DNA of 64,000 bases from an uncultured Lachnospiraceae bacterium (GTDB lineage Bacteria; Bacillota; Clostridia; Lachnospirales; Lachnospiraceae): assembly GCA_910584845.1 (NCBI GenBank), contig CAJUDH010000007.1:4741-68740 (forward strand), written 5' to 3'. Positions 9,267-17,761 of this stretch are shown here, one piece after another. The notes beneath the pieces were generated by a model, which saw only the letters and a list, made by a program, of their open reading frames with translations, had not been told where the DNA came from and made no database searches. Numbering within the stretch: the first letter of the stretch is position 1; the number at the start of each line of letters is the position of its first letter. The position numbers and the translations under genes were made by a program.

Positions 9267-11456
9267 ATGGAAGAATGGTTTTGCAGGAAAAAAAGTGCAA
9301 TATGCCAGAAGAAAAATTTGATTATCCTCTCTTTGCTAAGTGTCGTCGTTTTGCTGGCGCTGATTTTTTCTACCGGATGGTTTATGAATTCCTCTCAAAA
9401 AGCGACAGAGGCATCCGTACATAACATTAGTGAATTCTATTTGGAAGAACTTTCTACCCAGACCGGGCGTCAAATGCAGGACGGCTTGGACCATCAGATC
9501 CGGAACCTGGAGATAGCCATGCAAATGGCCCGGGAGGAGGATTTGAAAAATGAGGCGTCCCTGTGCCATTACATTTCCCGTATGGCAGATATTTATGGGT
9601 TTGATTTCTTTGCTTTGGTAGATGAATACGGGACCGTATATGCCAAGGACGGTACATTTTCCGGAGCTTCCAAATTTTCTTTTTTATCAAAGTCTGATTT
9701 TCGGGAGCCGGAAATATCCATTAACCAAACCATGGGTACGGAAAACATGGTGCTCATTGCGGCGGCTGCCCCAAAGCTTGTCTTTGGCGGGAGGCCATTG
9801 AAGGGCGGCGTTATGGGCATCCGTGCCAGTGCGGTGTCCCGTAAGCTTTCCCTTAAAAACGACGAAGACCAGATTTTTTCTAATGTAATTTTGAAGGACG
9901 GCTCCTATGTCGTCAAAACCCCCCATAGCCATTTAAAAGACAATGACAATGTTTTTTCCGCCCTGGAATCTGCTGCCTCTTTTCTGGACGGGGATTCGGT
10001 AAAGAAAATGCAAGAAGACATTATGGCGGGCAGGAGCGGCATTTCGACTTACTACCTTCAGGGGTTTTTGCATTATACTTATTACGCACCGGTCGAAGGG
10101 ACAGGCTGGTTTTTGACCACGACCATCCATTACGACACGGTCAGCGCCAATGTGGAGGCTGTCCGCGCTACCCTTACCAGGAACGGGATGATTCAGCTTT
10201 TGTTGGTAATGTTTGTGGTATTGGCCGTATTTTTGGTGTATTTATGGCAACGTCAGAAAAACGAGGTTTTGCGTTGGGAGAAAATGCAGGCAGAAGAGGG
10301 CAGCAAGGCGAAAAGTATCTTCCTTTCCAACATGTCCCATGACATCCGCACGCCGATGAATGCGATCATTGGGTTTACCGATTTGGCAATCCGGTGCGAG
10401 CCGGAAGGGGATGTGGGGCGCATGCATGATTACCTGATAAAAATCCGCATGGCCAGCAGCCATTTGCTCAGCCTGATTAACGATGTGCTGGATATGAGCC
10501 GCATCGAGAGCGGGAAAATGCATTTGGACGTCTCCCCCTGCAACCTTTCGGATATTCTGCATGGCATAAATACCATTGTACAAGGCCAGATGCAGGAAAA
10601 GCGGCAGACATTGGCAGTCGAGGCCGCGGGCATAAAAAATGAAAATATCCTTTGCGACCGTTTGCGTTTGAACCAGGTTTTGCTCAACCTTCTGGGGAAT
10701 GCCGTTAAATTTACGCCGGAAGGAGGGGTTATCTCCGTTAGCGTGTCCCAACGGGACAGCTTACGGGAAGGGTATGGTTCTTTTGAGTTCCGGGTAAAAG
10801 ACACCGGGATCGGCATGACGCCGGAATTTGCCAGGAAAGTATTCGAGCCTTTTGAGCGCGAGCGGACTTCCACGGTCAGCGGGATCCAAGGCACCGGCCT
10901 TGGCATGGCCATTACCAAGAGCATTGTGGATTTAATGGGAGGTTCCATCCGCGTGGAAACGGCGTTGAACCAGGGCACGGAGTTTATTATCCATGTGGAC
11001 TTTGCGCTTTTGGAAAGCGCCGGCAGCGCCCAATGCCAGGCAGGGCAAAATAAAAAGGCCATAGATTTGGATTTCCGGGGGAAAAAGGTCCTTTTGGTGG
11101 AGGATAATGAACTGAACCGGGAAATTGCCACTGAGATTTTGCAGCAATACGGTTTTGAGATTCAGCGGGCCCAAGACGGCGCGGAGGCGGTGGAAATCAT
11201 CCGGAATGCGCAGCCGGGCCAATATGACCTGATTTTGATGGATGTGCAGATGCCCGTTATGGACGGATACACGGCTACCCGGCATATCCGGGGGCTGACA
11301 GGGTCGGTTTACTCCCATATCCCTATTATCGCCATGACGGCAAATGCTTTTGAGGAAGACAAGAAAGCAGCTCTGCAAAGCGGTATGGACGGGCATATTG
11401 CAAAGCCGGTCGATATAGGGGAGCTGACCCGGATTTTATGTGATATTTTAAAATAA
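9267..11456 (+). CDS. Hybrid sensor histidine kinase with receiver domain
   Basis: Membrane hybrid kinase of 729 aa. Membrane segments lie at about 17-38 and 308-328, enclosing a large extracellular sensor of dCache type (contains YGFDFFALVDEYGTVYAKDG). HisKA has phospho-acceptor H358 (NMSHDIRTPMNAIIGFTDLA). HATPase shows LLNLLGNAVKFTPEGG, VKDTGIGMTPEF and GTGLGMAITKSIV. A C-terminal receiver carries phospho-acceptor D659 (LILMDVQMPVMDGYTA). No HPt domain or separate response regulator is nearby, so the downstream partner is not visible. It has its own GAGGGAGAG ribosome site 130 bases after the MacB-like gene and may be independently expressed. This hybrid type is abundant in Lachnospiraceae. 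Confidence 0.93.
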   Translation: MEEWFCRKKSAICQKKNLIILSLLSVVVLLALIFSTGWFMNSSQKATEASVHNISEFYLEELSTQTGRQMQDGLDHQIRNLEIAMQMAREEDLKNEASLCHYISRMADIYGFDFFALVDEYGTVYAKDGTFSGASKFSFLSKSDFREPEISINQTMGTENMVLIAAAAPKLVFGGRPLKGGVMGIRASAVSRKLSLKNDEDQIFSNVILKDGSYVVKTPHSHLKDNDNVFSALESAASFLDGDSVKKMQEDIMAGRSGISTYYLQGFLHYTYYAPVEGTGWFLTTTIHYDTVSANVEAVRATLTRNGMIQLLLVMFVVLAVFLVYLWQRQKNEVLRWEKMQAEEGSKAKSIFLSNMSHDIRTPMNAIIGFTDLAIRCEPEGDVGRMHDYLIKIRMASSHLLSLINDVLDMSRIESGKMHLDVSPCNLSDILHGINTIVQGQMQEKRQTLAVEAAGIKNENILCDRLRLNQVLLNLLGNAVKFTPEGGVISVSVSQRDSLREGYGSFEFRVKDTGIGMTPEFARKVFEPFERERTSTVSGIQGTGLGMAITKSIVDLMGGSIRVETALNQGTEFIIHVDFALLESAGSAQCQAGQNKKAIDLDFRGKKVLLVEDNELNREIATEILQQYGFEIQRAQDGAEAVEIIRNAQPGQYDLILMDVQMPVMDGYTATRHIRGLTGSVYSHIPIIAMTANAFEEDKKAALQSGMDGHIAKPVDIGELTRILCDILK

Positions 11457-11872
11457 GGCATAGGGCTCCCTTGGGAGGCGAGGCCTGTATTTTTCTAAAA
11501 AATTTACTGGACTAATTGATTATTTTGTGAGAAAATATTAACAGTATGATGTGATCCATTTAACGATCCTGATATTTCCGGTTGCCAACCTTGCGGGGTC
11601 GAGGCAAAGGTTGGCTGTTTATGCAGCAGGATGTGCCTGAAAATGGTTTTCCGGCAGATGTGCGCCACAATCCGGACCGAACGGGCAGAAGGGTGGGCCG
11701 CCCAAAGGAAGGCGGCGCAGCGGGGTTGCGTTAACGGAATTTGGGTAAATCCACTACAAAGCGGGCGTGCAGGCAGTGGGGCGGATTTTCAGGCATGCCG
11801 GTGCTATCGGGGATTTTTGGGATGGTTAGGCCGCGTACTTCAGGAAATTACATAGTTGAAAGGAGTTTTAAC
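11457..11872. other. 416-bp gap with a 9-bp stem-loop
   Basis: No gene is supported here. An inverted repeat at 11584-11592 and 11607-11615 (GCCAACCTT / AAGGTTGGC) encloses a 14-nt loop and is followed by TGTTT, so it could be a weak terminator or part of the leader of the scaffold gene at 11873. In-frame codons continue upstream of 11873 but lack a ribosome site and family similarity. Confidence 0.5.
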
Positions 11873-12565
11873 ATGATTTATTCACATGAAGTTGAGAAGA
11901 TGTGCACAGTTGCACAGGGCGTTCATCATGGTGCCGCTCCCATCCCGGAGGAAGCAAAGTGGGTGAAATCCAAACAGGTTGCCGACATTTCCGGCTTGAC
12001 TCACGGCATTGGCTGGTGTGCCCCTCAGCAGGGGGCTTGTAAGCTCACGCTGAACGTAAAGGAAGGTATTATCCAGGAGGCTTTGGTGGAGACCATCGGC
12101 TGCTCTGGCATGACCCATTCCGCAGCCATGGCGGCAGAGATCCTTCCGGGCTTGACGGTATTGGAAGCATTGAATACTGACCTGGTATGCGATGCGATCA
12201 ACACAGCCATGAGGGAGCTGTTCCTGCAGATCGCTTACGGCAGGACCCAGAGCGCGTTTTCCGAGGAAGGGCTGGCTATCGGCGCCGGACTGGAGGATTT
12301 GGGCAAAGGGCTTCGTTCCCAGGTGGGAACCATGTATGGCACCTTGGTAAAAGGACCTCGTTACCTGGAGATGGCAGAAGGCTATGTGACGGGCATTGCC
12401 CTGGATGCGGACAACCAGATCATTGGTTATCAGTTTGTAAGCCTTGGCAAGATGACTGATTTCATTAAGAAAGGCGATGACCCCAATACGGCTTGGGAAA
12501 AAGCCAAAGGCCAATACGGCCGCGTCGCCGATGCCGTAAAAGTCATCGACCCAAGACAAGAATAA
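11873..12565 (+). CDS. Iron-sulfur cluster assembly scaffold-like (NifU_N-related) protein
   Basis: Protein of 230 aa resembling the NifU/IscU-like scaffold partner that precedes GGGtGRT protein in many Clostridia. It contains scaffold-like cysteine contexts (HGIGWCAPQQGACKLTL and ETIGCSGMTHSAAMAA) that could bind a cluster or metal. The start at 11873 is chosen because AGGAG lies eight bases upstream and MIYSHEVEKM begins the conserved part; in-frame sequence extends further upstream but looks non-coding. The gene is 110 bases from the GGGtGRT gene, with hairpins between, and the two should be co-transcribed. The exact biochemical role of the pair is not established to my knowledge. Membership in the scaffold family is inferred from sequence resemblance. 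Confidence 0.85.
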   Translation: MIYSHEVEKMCTVAQGVHHGAAPIPEEAKWVKSKQVADISGLTHGIGWCAPQQGACKLTLNVKEGIIQEALVETIGCSGMTHSAAMAAEILPGLTVLEALNTDLVCDAINTAMRELFLQIAYGRTQSAFSEEGLAIGAGLEDLGKGLRSQVGTMYGTLVKGPRYLEMAEGYVTGIALDADNQIIGYQFVSLGKMTDFIKKGDDPNTAWEKAKGQYGRVADAVKVIDPRQE

Positions 12566-12566
12566 A

Positions 12567-12630
12567 GGACATATTTACGCAAAGCGTAAATATGTCCGCA
12601 ACGCAAACGGAGCAAAGCGGAGTTTGCGTT
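12567..12630 (+). promoter_or_regulatory. Two consecutive hairpins between scaffold and GGGtGRT genes
   Basis: A perfect 14-bp stem with a three-base loop (12567-12580 / 12584-12597) is followed directly by a second stem (12600-12608 / 12622-12630, AACGCAAAC / GTTTGCGTT). Neither is followed by a T-run, so this looks like an mRNA-stabilising or processing element within the operon rather than a terminator. Confidence 0.7.
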
Positions 12631-12675
12631 ACCCGATAAGTCAAATACAGGTAATTGAAGGAGGAATTAGAAGTC

Positions 12676-13686
12676 ATGGCATTATTTGAATCCTATGAGA
12701 GGCGTATCAAACAAATTGATGCGGTACTGAACAGCTATGGTATTGCTTCGATTGAAGAAGCGGAGAAGATCACCAAGGACGCAGGTCTTGATGTATATAA
12801 AATGGTAGAGGGCATCCAGCCCATCTGCTTTGAGAATGCCAAATGGGCATATACGGTAGGTGCGGCGATTGCGATTAAGAAGGGTTGCCGCAAGGCAGCC
12901 GATGCCGCGGCCGCTATCGGCGAGGGCCTTCAGGCTTTCTGCATCCCGGGTTCGGTTGCCGACCAGCGTAAAGTAGGCTTAGGCCACGGAAACCTGGGCA
13001 AGATGCTTTTGGAAGAAGATACCGACTGCTTTGCTTTCCTGGCAGGCCATGAGTCTTTTGCGGCAGCAGAAGGCGCTATCGGCATTGCGGAGAAGGCCAA
13101 CAAAGTCCGCAAAAAACCTCTGCGCGTGATTTTGAACGGCTTGGGCAAAGATGCGGCACAGATCATTTCCAGGATTAACGGTTTTACATATGTGGAAACC
13201 GAGATGGATTATTATACCGGTGAAGTAAAGGAAGTGTACCGGAAATCTTATTCGGAGGGCCTGCGTGCCAAAGTAAACTGCTATGGCGCCAATGATGTAC
13301 GCGAGGGCGTTGCGATTATGTGGAAAGAAGGCGTGGACGTTTCCATCACCGGCAACTCTACCAACCCGACCCGCTTCCAGCATCCGGTAGCAGGCACCTA
13401 CAAGAAAGAGTGCCAGGAAAAAGGCAAGAAATACTTCTCCGTGGCTTCCGGCGGCGGCACAGGGCGTACCCTGCATCCAGATAACATGGCAGCAGGCCCG
13501 GCTTCCTATGGTATGACGGATACTTTGGGGCGTATGCATTCCGATGCCCAGTTTGCTGGTTCTTCTTCTGTTCCGGCACATGTGGAGATGATGGGCCTGA
13601 TTGGCGCCGGCAACAACCCCATGGTTGGCATGACGGTGGCAGTGGCCGTCTCAATCGAGGAAGCTGCTAAGGAAGGTAAATTCTAA
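12676..13686 (+). CDS. GGGtGRT protein (3' end supplied by mobile element)
   Basis: Protein of 336 aa with the family-naming motif GGGTGRT at residues 259-265 (VASGGGTGRTLHPDNMAAG). The family is widespread in anaerobic Firmicutes beside a NifU-like scaffold; its function is not settled. The ATG at 12676 has AAGGAGGA upstream. The last 12 codons from 13651 onward belong to the inserted element: after the 17-bp core, the element provides AAKEGKF and a stop. The displaced host end, recoverable at 25843-25881, reads AANAGKF and stop. The gene product therefore stays full length and only two residues change. The terminator that follows at 13704 is also from the element. Confidence 0.92.
   Translation: MALFESYERRIKQIDAVLNSYGIASIEEAEKITKDAGLDVYKMVEGIQPICFENAKWAYTVGAAIAIKKGCRKAADAAAAIGEGLQAFCIPGSVADQRKVGLGHGNLGKMLLEEDTDCFAFLAGHESFAAAEGAIGIAEKANKVRKKPLRVILNGLGKDAAQIISRINGFTYVETEMDYYTGEVKEVYRKSYSEGLRAKVNCYGANDVREGVAIMWKEGVDVSITGNSTNPTRFQHPVAGTYKKECQEKGKKYFSVASGGGTGRTLHPDNMAAGPASYGMTDTLGRMHSDAQFAGSSSVPAHVEMMGLIGAGNNPMVGMTVAVAVSIEEAAKEGKF
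13651..13667. other. attL core of the mobile element
   Basis: The 17-bp sequence TCAATCGAGGAAGCTGC occurs here, inside the 3' end of the GGGtGRT gene, and again at 25846-25862. The two copies are 12,195 bp apart, flank the integrase-bearing AT-rich segment and lie in the same reading frame of the same protein end. This makes them the crossover-region duplication of a tyrosine integrase. Confidence 0.9.
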
Positions 13687-13703
13687 AAAACAGCGTATTT
13701 TTA

Positions 13704-13744
13704 AGGGCTTCCGTTGATGTGGATTGTCAGCGGAAGCCCTGAAT
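13704..13744 (+). terminator. Terminator after the restored GGGtGRT gene
   Basis: Stem AGGGCTTCCG (13704-13713) pairs with CGGAAGCCCT (13731-13740), followed by a short T-rich stretch. It lies inside the element and would end the host operon transcript before the element's leftward genes. Confidence 0.65.
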
Positions 13745-13752
13745 TTTGCCAC

Positions 13753-13798
13753 GTAGCACACAAGTAACACACAGGTAGCACACATGAGGTAGCACACA
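13753..13798. repeat. Integrase arm-type sites, left end (four copies)
   Basis: Four direct copies of a 10-bp motif, GTAGCACACA (one with GTAACACACA), begin at 13753, 13764, 13775 and 13789. Two related copies sit at the other end of the element. Clustered short direct repeats near both ends are what the N-terminal arm-binding domain of tyrosine integrases recognises. Confidence 0.8.
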
Positions 13799-13879
13799 AA
13801 TTTTTAGGATAAAGAAAAGGGCATCTGCACTTTGCAGACACCCTCTAATACGGTTTTATGTAACGGTTATTGCTTATGC

Positions 13880-14047
13880 TTATAATATTGTGCCAGACAG
13901 TAAAGAATAATCCTTTAAATGCTCTAAAATGATATTCTGAACATATTCAAGAAGGGCAGCAGTATCATAAGAGAAATTATGTTCGTCCAGTGCATCATTA
14001 TTCAATAAATCTTCGGCTATTGCTTTTGTTATGTCGTTTCTATTCAT
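13880..14047 (-). CDS. Small acidic protein of the element, 55 aa
   Basis: A 55-residue reading frame starting MNRNDITKAIAEDLL and ending LLSGTIL. Its ATG overlaps the stop of the upstream 199-aa gene (ATGAATAG), with GGTGG as ribosome site, so it is translationally coupled to it. The composition is helical and acidic. I recognise no family. It is the last gene of the leftward transcript that also carries the integrase, immediately inside the left end of the element. Confidence 0.65.
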   Translation of the reverse strand: MNRNDITKAIAEDLLNNDALDEHNFSYDTAALLEYVQNIILEHLKDYSLLSGTIL

Positions 14048-14639
14048 CAGCGGCACCACCTTTCTTTACTGACAACATACCCATGATAAAGCTGTATATG
14101 CTTTCGATAGTATCAAGGCTTTCAATATCGTATACCATTCTTGCGATATTGCAGCGGTATTCTCTGGCTTGCTTTTCTTCTGCGGTCTGTTCCGGCTCCG
14201 GCTCTGCTTCCTTTGATTTTCTGTCCTCACGTTCTGCCCGGATTTCAAGCATAGGTTTTGTTACTCTGTTTGGCATAAGATAAAAACAATCTTCCGGCAA
14301 CAGATAGGACATCATGCAATAGAAATACTCTGCTCTGTACCCAAAAGGCAGATAATAGACAAGTTCCAAAAGGCGGCGGTGCATATCATCCTTTACACGC
14401 TTATTAACCTTTGCTTTCTGTTCGGCTTCTGCTTGCTTATACCCTGCCATAAAGCCATAATTGAAAAGGTCATAAATCAAATCAATAATGCTTTCTCTGT
14501 CTGCTAGTCTGAAAAGTTCTTTGTAATTTCCGATCTGTGTGGAATTAAAATCAAAATCATCATGCCGGGGATGCTTTACTTCCCATTTGGTAAAGGCTTC
14601 CTTTGCTTCGGCGGCGGTCATATTCTTAATCTTCTTCAT
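14040..14639 (-). CDS. Hypothetical protein of the element, 199 aa
   Basis: Unrecognised protein, mostly helical, with a charged linker rich in Glu/Pro/Lys at about residues 130-160 and a short conserved-looking C-terminal helix (DTIESIYSFIMGML). I start it at the ATG at 14639, which has AAGGAAG upstream; an in-frame ATG at 14687 adds 16 poorly supported residues. It lies downstream of the integrase on the same strand and is coupled to the 55-aa gene. A role in integration control or element maintenance is only a guess from position. Confidence 0.7.
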   Translation of the reverse strand: MKKIKNMTAAEAKEAFTKWEVKHPRHDDFDFNSTQIGNYKELFRLADRESIIDLIYDLFNYGFMAGYKQAEAEQKAKVNKRVKDDMHRRLLELVYYLPFGYRAEYFYCMMSYLLPEDCFYLMPNRVTKPMLEIRAEREDRKSKEAEPEPEQTAEEKQAREYRCNIARMVYDIESLDTIESIYSFIMGMLSVKKGGAADE

Positions 14640-14727
14640 TGTAAAATCTTCCTTTCTTTTGGTCGGGAAGTATGCTACAATGAACATACTCCCTTTAATT
14701 GTTTTAGTAGATGGTTACAGGGTGTCG

Positions 14728-14763
14728 GCTCTATGGTATTTGCGGTACTGTAGAGCCTTTTTG
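14728..14763 (+). terminator. Hairpin with T-run between integrase and 199-aa gene
   Basis: GGCTCTA and TAGAGCC pair around a 17-nt loop, and TTTTT follows in the plus direction. Both neighbouring genes run on the minus strand, so this either stops antisense transcription or is part of a structured intergenic RNA. Confidence 0.5.
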
Positions 14764-14794
14764 ATTGTTACAATCAATCTGCATCAACTCCTTT

Positions 14795-15997
14795 CTATTT
14801 TGTGATTTTCTCCATTTCGGATTTTAGTTGCTCCATTGTTCTATGGGTATATACCTTTTCGGTAATATCCTCTATGGCGTGTCCTACAATCAGCTTTAAG
14901 ATATATTCATCAACACCACATGCTTTTGCCTTTGTGATGAATGTATGTCGGGTTTCGTGTGGGCGGTGCTTCATTTTTAACCTATCCATGATCTTTTGAA
15001 ATCTCTTGCGGTATTTGTCATAGGTCATATATGTACCTTGCTGCCCGTTTACATCATTAAAGAGATATTCAGATTGCAGAGTGCCAGCTTCTTTCATACG
15101 GTTTTCAATTAACGGCTTTATTATTGGATGGATAGGAACAATTCTATTTTTACCGGCATCCGTTTTCAAGCCGCCTTTCATGATCCCTGCTTCAAGGTCA
15201 ATATCTGCAATTTGCAGTATAGATAATTCTTGCGGCCGCCATCCACTGTATATTCCTATCAGTACCATATCGGCAAAAGGTATCAAGTCTTTGTTATTCC
15301 ATAACTGCTGCACTTCTTCACCCGTAAACGGTATGGGTTCTTTTGTGCGTTCTCTCTTGATAGGATTACCGTTTGCAAACATAACAGAAGCATAATCTTT
15401 ATCTACAATATCATGCGCTACAGCGTACTTATACATCATATTAAACAGGCTTTTAATTCTGCCCTTTGTACTGTCTCCGACATCTGCATTTAAGATAGTA
15501 CCCTCTAAATGTGATACCCTTATATCTTTCATACGCATATTATAAAGACCGTTACAATAAGCGTATGCCGCTGTGATAGTCCTGATACTGGACGGATTGG
15601 AGAGCGTAGGGAAATACCCCTCATTCCATTTTTTATATACTTCTGAAAATGTAATGCTATCCGCTTTAATGTCATACGGATTTTCGTTGTATTCAGCAAG
15701 AGCAATCATAGCTTCTTCACGAGTGGCATAGTAGCCGATAGTAAAGCGTATCTGTTTGCTTTTGCCTGTAGCGGCATCCAGTACCCATTTATCAGTTTTG
15801 ACAGCCCTAAATGGTTTTGAACGTTTTCCAGGCAGTTTGTAGATTGTTCCGTATCCATTGGGTAATTTTGTTGGTTTACCATTTCTGATACGTGGTTTTG
15901 TACTGGTAGGACTACTTATAGGATAACCACAGTGAGGACAGGCGGCGGCTTTATCTGATACATCATGTTTGCACTCTGGACACTTTAGTAACGCCAT
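14795..15997 (-). CDS. int: Tyrosine recombinase (integrase) with N-terminal zinc ribbon
   Basis: Site-specific integrase of 400 aa that should carry out insertion at, and with the excisionase excision from, the GGGtGRT attachment site. An N-terminal zinc ribbon uses C6, C9, C20 and C23. An arm-binding domain spans about 45-110, a SAM-like core-binding domain about 115-205 and the catalytic domain about 222-395. Catalytic residues are R254 (SGWRPQEL), K278, H347 and R350 (HETRHTF), H373 and nucleophile Y383 (VYTHRTME). The set is complete, so the enzyme looks active. The ATG has GAAAGGAAG upstream. A zinc ribbon ahead of the arm-binding domain is uncommon but known in Clostridial integrases. 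Confidence 0.95.
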   Translation of the reverse strand: MALLKCPECKHDVSDKAAACPHCGYPISSPTSTKPRIRNGKPTKLPNGYGTIYKLPGKRSKPFRAVKTDKWVLDAATGKSKQIRFTIGYYATREEAMIALAEYNENPYDIKADSITFSEVYKKWNEGYFPTLSNPSSIRTITAAYAYCNGLYNMRMKDIRVSHLEGTILNADVGDSTKGRIKSLFNMMYKYAVAHDIVDKDYASVMFANGNPIKRERTKEPIPFTGEEVQQLWNNKDLIPFADMVLIGIYSGWRPQELSILQIADIDLEAGIMKGGLKTDAGKNRIVPIHPIIKPLIENRMKEAGTLQSEYLFNDVNGQQGTYMTYDKYRKRFQKIMDRLKMKHRPHETRHTFITKAKACGVDEYILKLIVGHAIEDITEKVYTHRTMEQLKSEMEKITK

Positions 15998-16012
15998 TAA
16001 ATCACTTCCTTT

Positions 16013-16981
16013 CTAAAAATCTAACATATCTTTTAATAAATTTATATCAGCATCACTATATTGTGGATATTTAGTTTTAAATTCTTTAAAGTCAATATCA
16101 TTGATATTATCACAGTCATATAAGTAAACTAATCTTTTTTTGTTTTCGTTAAAACGGCGATCCATTCTTGATAGATTATCAATATCAAAATTGAATCCGT
16201 CAAGATTATTTCTGATTTCCTCCATACGAATCAAATCGAATAACATATCATCAAGAATCTCGAAAATACTTGGAGTTTTTCGGAGTTGTTTAGTTGATAT
16301 ACTATTTTTTAATTTTGATAATAATTCGTTAATAGAAAGTAAAAATATATTTGCCATTTTATCAACGGGAACAAGTCCAAGAGCCGTTCCGTATTCGTCA
16401 CGCAATGCTATATTCTTATTTTCCATACGTGGAACACCACATTCATCAAATGATTTTATATTTTGACTAGATAAAATATATTGAGGTATTAAACGGAGTA
16501 ATTCTAGCTTATCATTAATGTGACTATCTTTTTCCAGCAGAAAATTTATTGTGCTTACTGCATAAGGAACGTAAGAGTTATTGCTTTCTATTAATATGTC
16601 TATAGCATCTTCTGCAAGCCCGGTTAAATCCTTGCATATCTGTTTCTGGTGGGTTGTGCATTCAATATTTCCAAATAAATAGTCTGTGGAACAATGGAAA
16701 AAAGTACTATATGCTTTTGCGTATTCTCCTTGCAGCTTGCTGGTATCATCTGAATTTAAATGAGTTTGTATTTTCTTTTCTATAGAACCTATTGCAGCAT
16801 CGGCTTTGCTGCGCTCATAAGGGTATTCAGTAGTATCTCTGTGCTTAACGATGACAAGTTTTTCTTTATAGAGTTTTTTGGCAAGACCTTTTGCTGTAAA
16901 AACGCCGCTATTCTCCATTAATTTCCATAATCTATTCTTGAACAAAGACATATCCTCATGGTTTTCTGACTTAAATGCCAA
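16013..16981 (-). CDS. CI/Stl-like repressor of the element (TTG start)
   Basis: Predicted regulator of 322 aa, transcribed divergently from the replication genes and directly upstream of the integrase. The N-terminal 110 residues resemble a helix-turn-helix repressor, including the FFHCSTDYLFGN motif that ends many phage HTH domains. The rest is helical and unrecognised and could sense an inducer, as the Stl repressors of phage satellites do. The start is TTG at 16981 (M-A-F-K), supported by an AGGAGGTG ribosome site; the next ATG is ten codons in. The function is inferred from the position in a divergent switch and the N-terminal pattern. Confidence 0.7.
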   Translation of the reverse strand: MAFKSENHEDMSLFKNRLWKLMENSGVFTAKGLAKKLYKEKLVIVKHRDTTEYPYERSKADAAIGSIEKKIQTHLNSDDTSKLQGEYAKAYSTFFHCSTDYLFGNIECTTHQKQICKDLTGLAEDAIDILIESNNSYVPYAVSTINFLLEKDSHINDKLELLRLIPQYILSSQNIKSFDECGVPRMENKNIALRDEYGTALGLVPVDKMANIFLLSINELLSKLKNSISTKQLRKTPSIFEILDDMLFDLIRMEEIRNNLDGFNFDIDNLSRMDRRFNENKKRLVYLYDCDNINDIDFKEFKTKYPQYSDADINLLKDMLDF

Positions 16982-16996
16982 TAATTACACCTCCTA

Positions 16997-17071
16997 TCAA
17001 TAAAAGATAAAATTATCTTTTTATTGCGGAAAAATATTATAAAACAGACATATAAAAAGATATATTTTTCT
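16997..17071. promoter_or_regulatory. Operator region of the repressor/Cro switch
   Basis: Between the divergent regulators lies an AT-rich dyad at about 16997-17026 (CAATAAAAGATAA / TTATCTTTTTATTG). A related half-site, ATAAAAAGATAT, lies at about 17054-17065. These are likely binding sites for the repressor and the small HTH protein. The core motif AAAAGATA recurs on both strands. Confidence 0.6.
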
Positions 17072-17147
17072 TGTTGTATTCACTATACTACAATTACAGC
17101 CGGTTGTAAATAACAAATTGTTGCATTTGTAAAGAGAGGTATGAAAT

Positions 17148-17333
17148 ATGGATTTGAGAACAGAGATAAAGAAGTATGCAAAATCAAAAGGAGTTCCATT
17201 ATGGAAAGCAGCAAAAGAATATGGGCTGTCAGATAGTAATTTCAGTAGAATGCTTCGCTACGATGACAAGGTTAGTATAGAAGAGAGAAAAATAATATAT
17301 GAAATTATTGATCGACTAGCAGCGGAGCGGTAA
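17148..17333 (+). CDS. Small Cro-like HTH protein
   Basis: A 61-aa protein, first gene of the rightward transcript. It contains a helix-turn-helix pattern (VPLWKAAKEYGLSDSNFSRMLR) spanning about residues 16-37 and little else. Ribosome site GAGAGG precedes the ATG. By position and size it is the Cro-like antagonist of the divergent repressor. It could also be a plain HTH accessory protein. Confidence 0.75.
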   Translation: MDLRTEIKKYAKSKGVPLWKAAKEYGLSDSNFSRMLRYDDKVSIEERKIIYEIIDRLAAER

Positions 17334-17345
17334 GGCGGTGATGAT

Positions 17346-17570
17346 ATGAGTGAACCTATTTTTGAATGTGCAAATATCCCTGTTGCAGTCGCTTCTAAAG
17401 CCTTAAAAGTAGATTGTCAGACGGTAAGGCTGTTGCTTCAAAGTGGTGCGGTAAACTGGGGAATTGCATACCACAGGACACCAAAGAGCCGACAATATTC
17501 TTATTTGATTTATCCTAAGAAATTCTATGAGGAAACGGGTTTCCTTTATAAAGGGGGTACATCAGAATGA
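17346..17570 (+). CDS. Excisionase-like DNA-binding protein
   Basis: A 74-aa protein 12 bases after the Cro-like gene. An N-terminal helix-turn-helix-like part (VAVASKALKVDCQTVRLLLQ) is followed by a basic stretch with a beta-wing look (YHRTPKSRQYSYLIYPK). This arrangement is typical of small excisionase/MerR-like winged proteins in integrative elements. It would assist the integrase in excision. The assignment is by size, pattern and place. Confidence 0.6.
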   Translation: MSEPIFECANIPVAVASKALKVDCQTVRLLLQSGAVNWGIAYHRTPKSRQYSYLIYPKKFYEETGFLYKGGTSE

Positions 17571-17761
17571 ATATTTTGAAAAGATACCGACTGAAAAAAC
17601 AGCAAAAAGAGTTAGTGCGTAGATATGCGATATTGGAACAGTTGCAGACAGAACACAGTGGAGATGAATATTTTTACAGGTATGCGCAGAAAGAAATGGA
17701 TGCCATCGACGAGGAAGCAGAGCAGATACGCCATGTGTTAGAAATGGGGTGCTGTGAATGA
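17567..17761 (+). CDS. Small coiled-coil protein, 64 aa
   Basis: Basic N-terminus and heptad-like helix throughout (LKKQQKELVRRYAILEQLQ). It overlaps the excisionase-like gene by four bases and the primase gene by four bases (ATGA), so it is coupled to both. No family is recognised. Its fixed place directly before the primase suggests a replication accessory role, by inference only. Confidence 0.7.
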   Translation: MNILKRYRLKKQQKELVRRYAILEQLQTEHSGDEYFYRYAQKEMDAIDEEAEQIRHVLEMGCCE

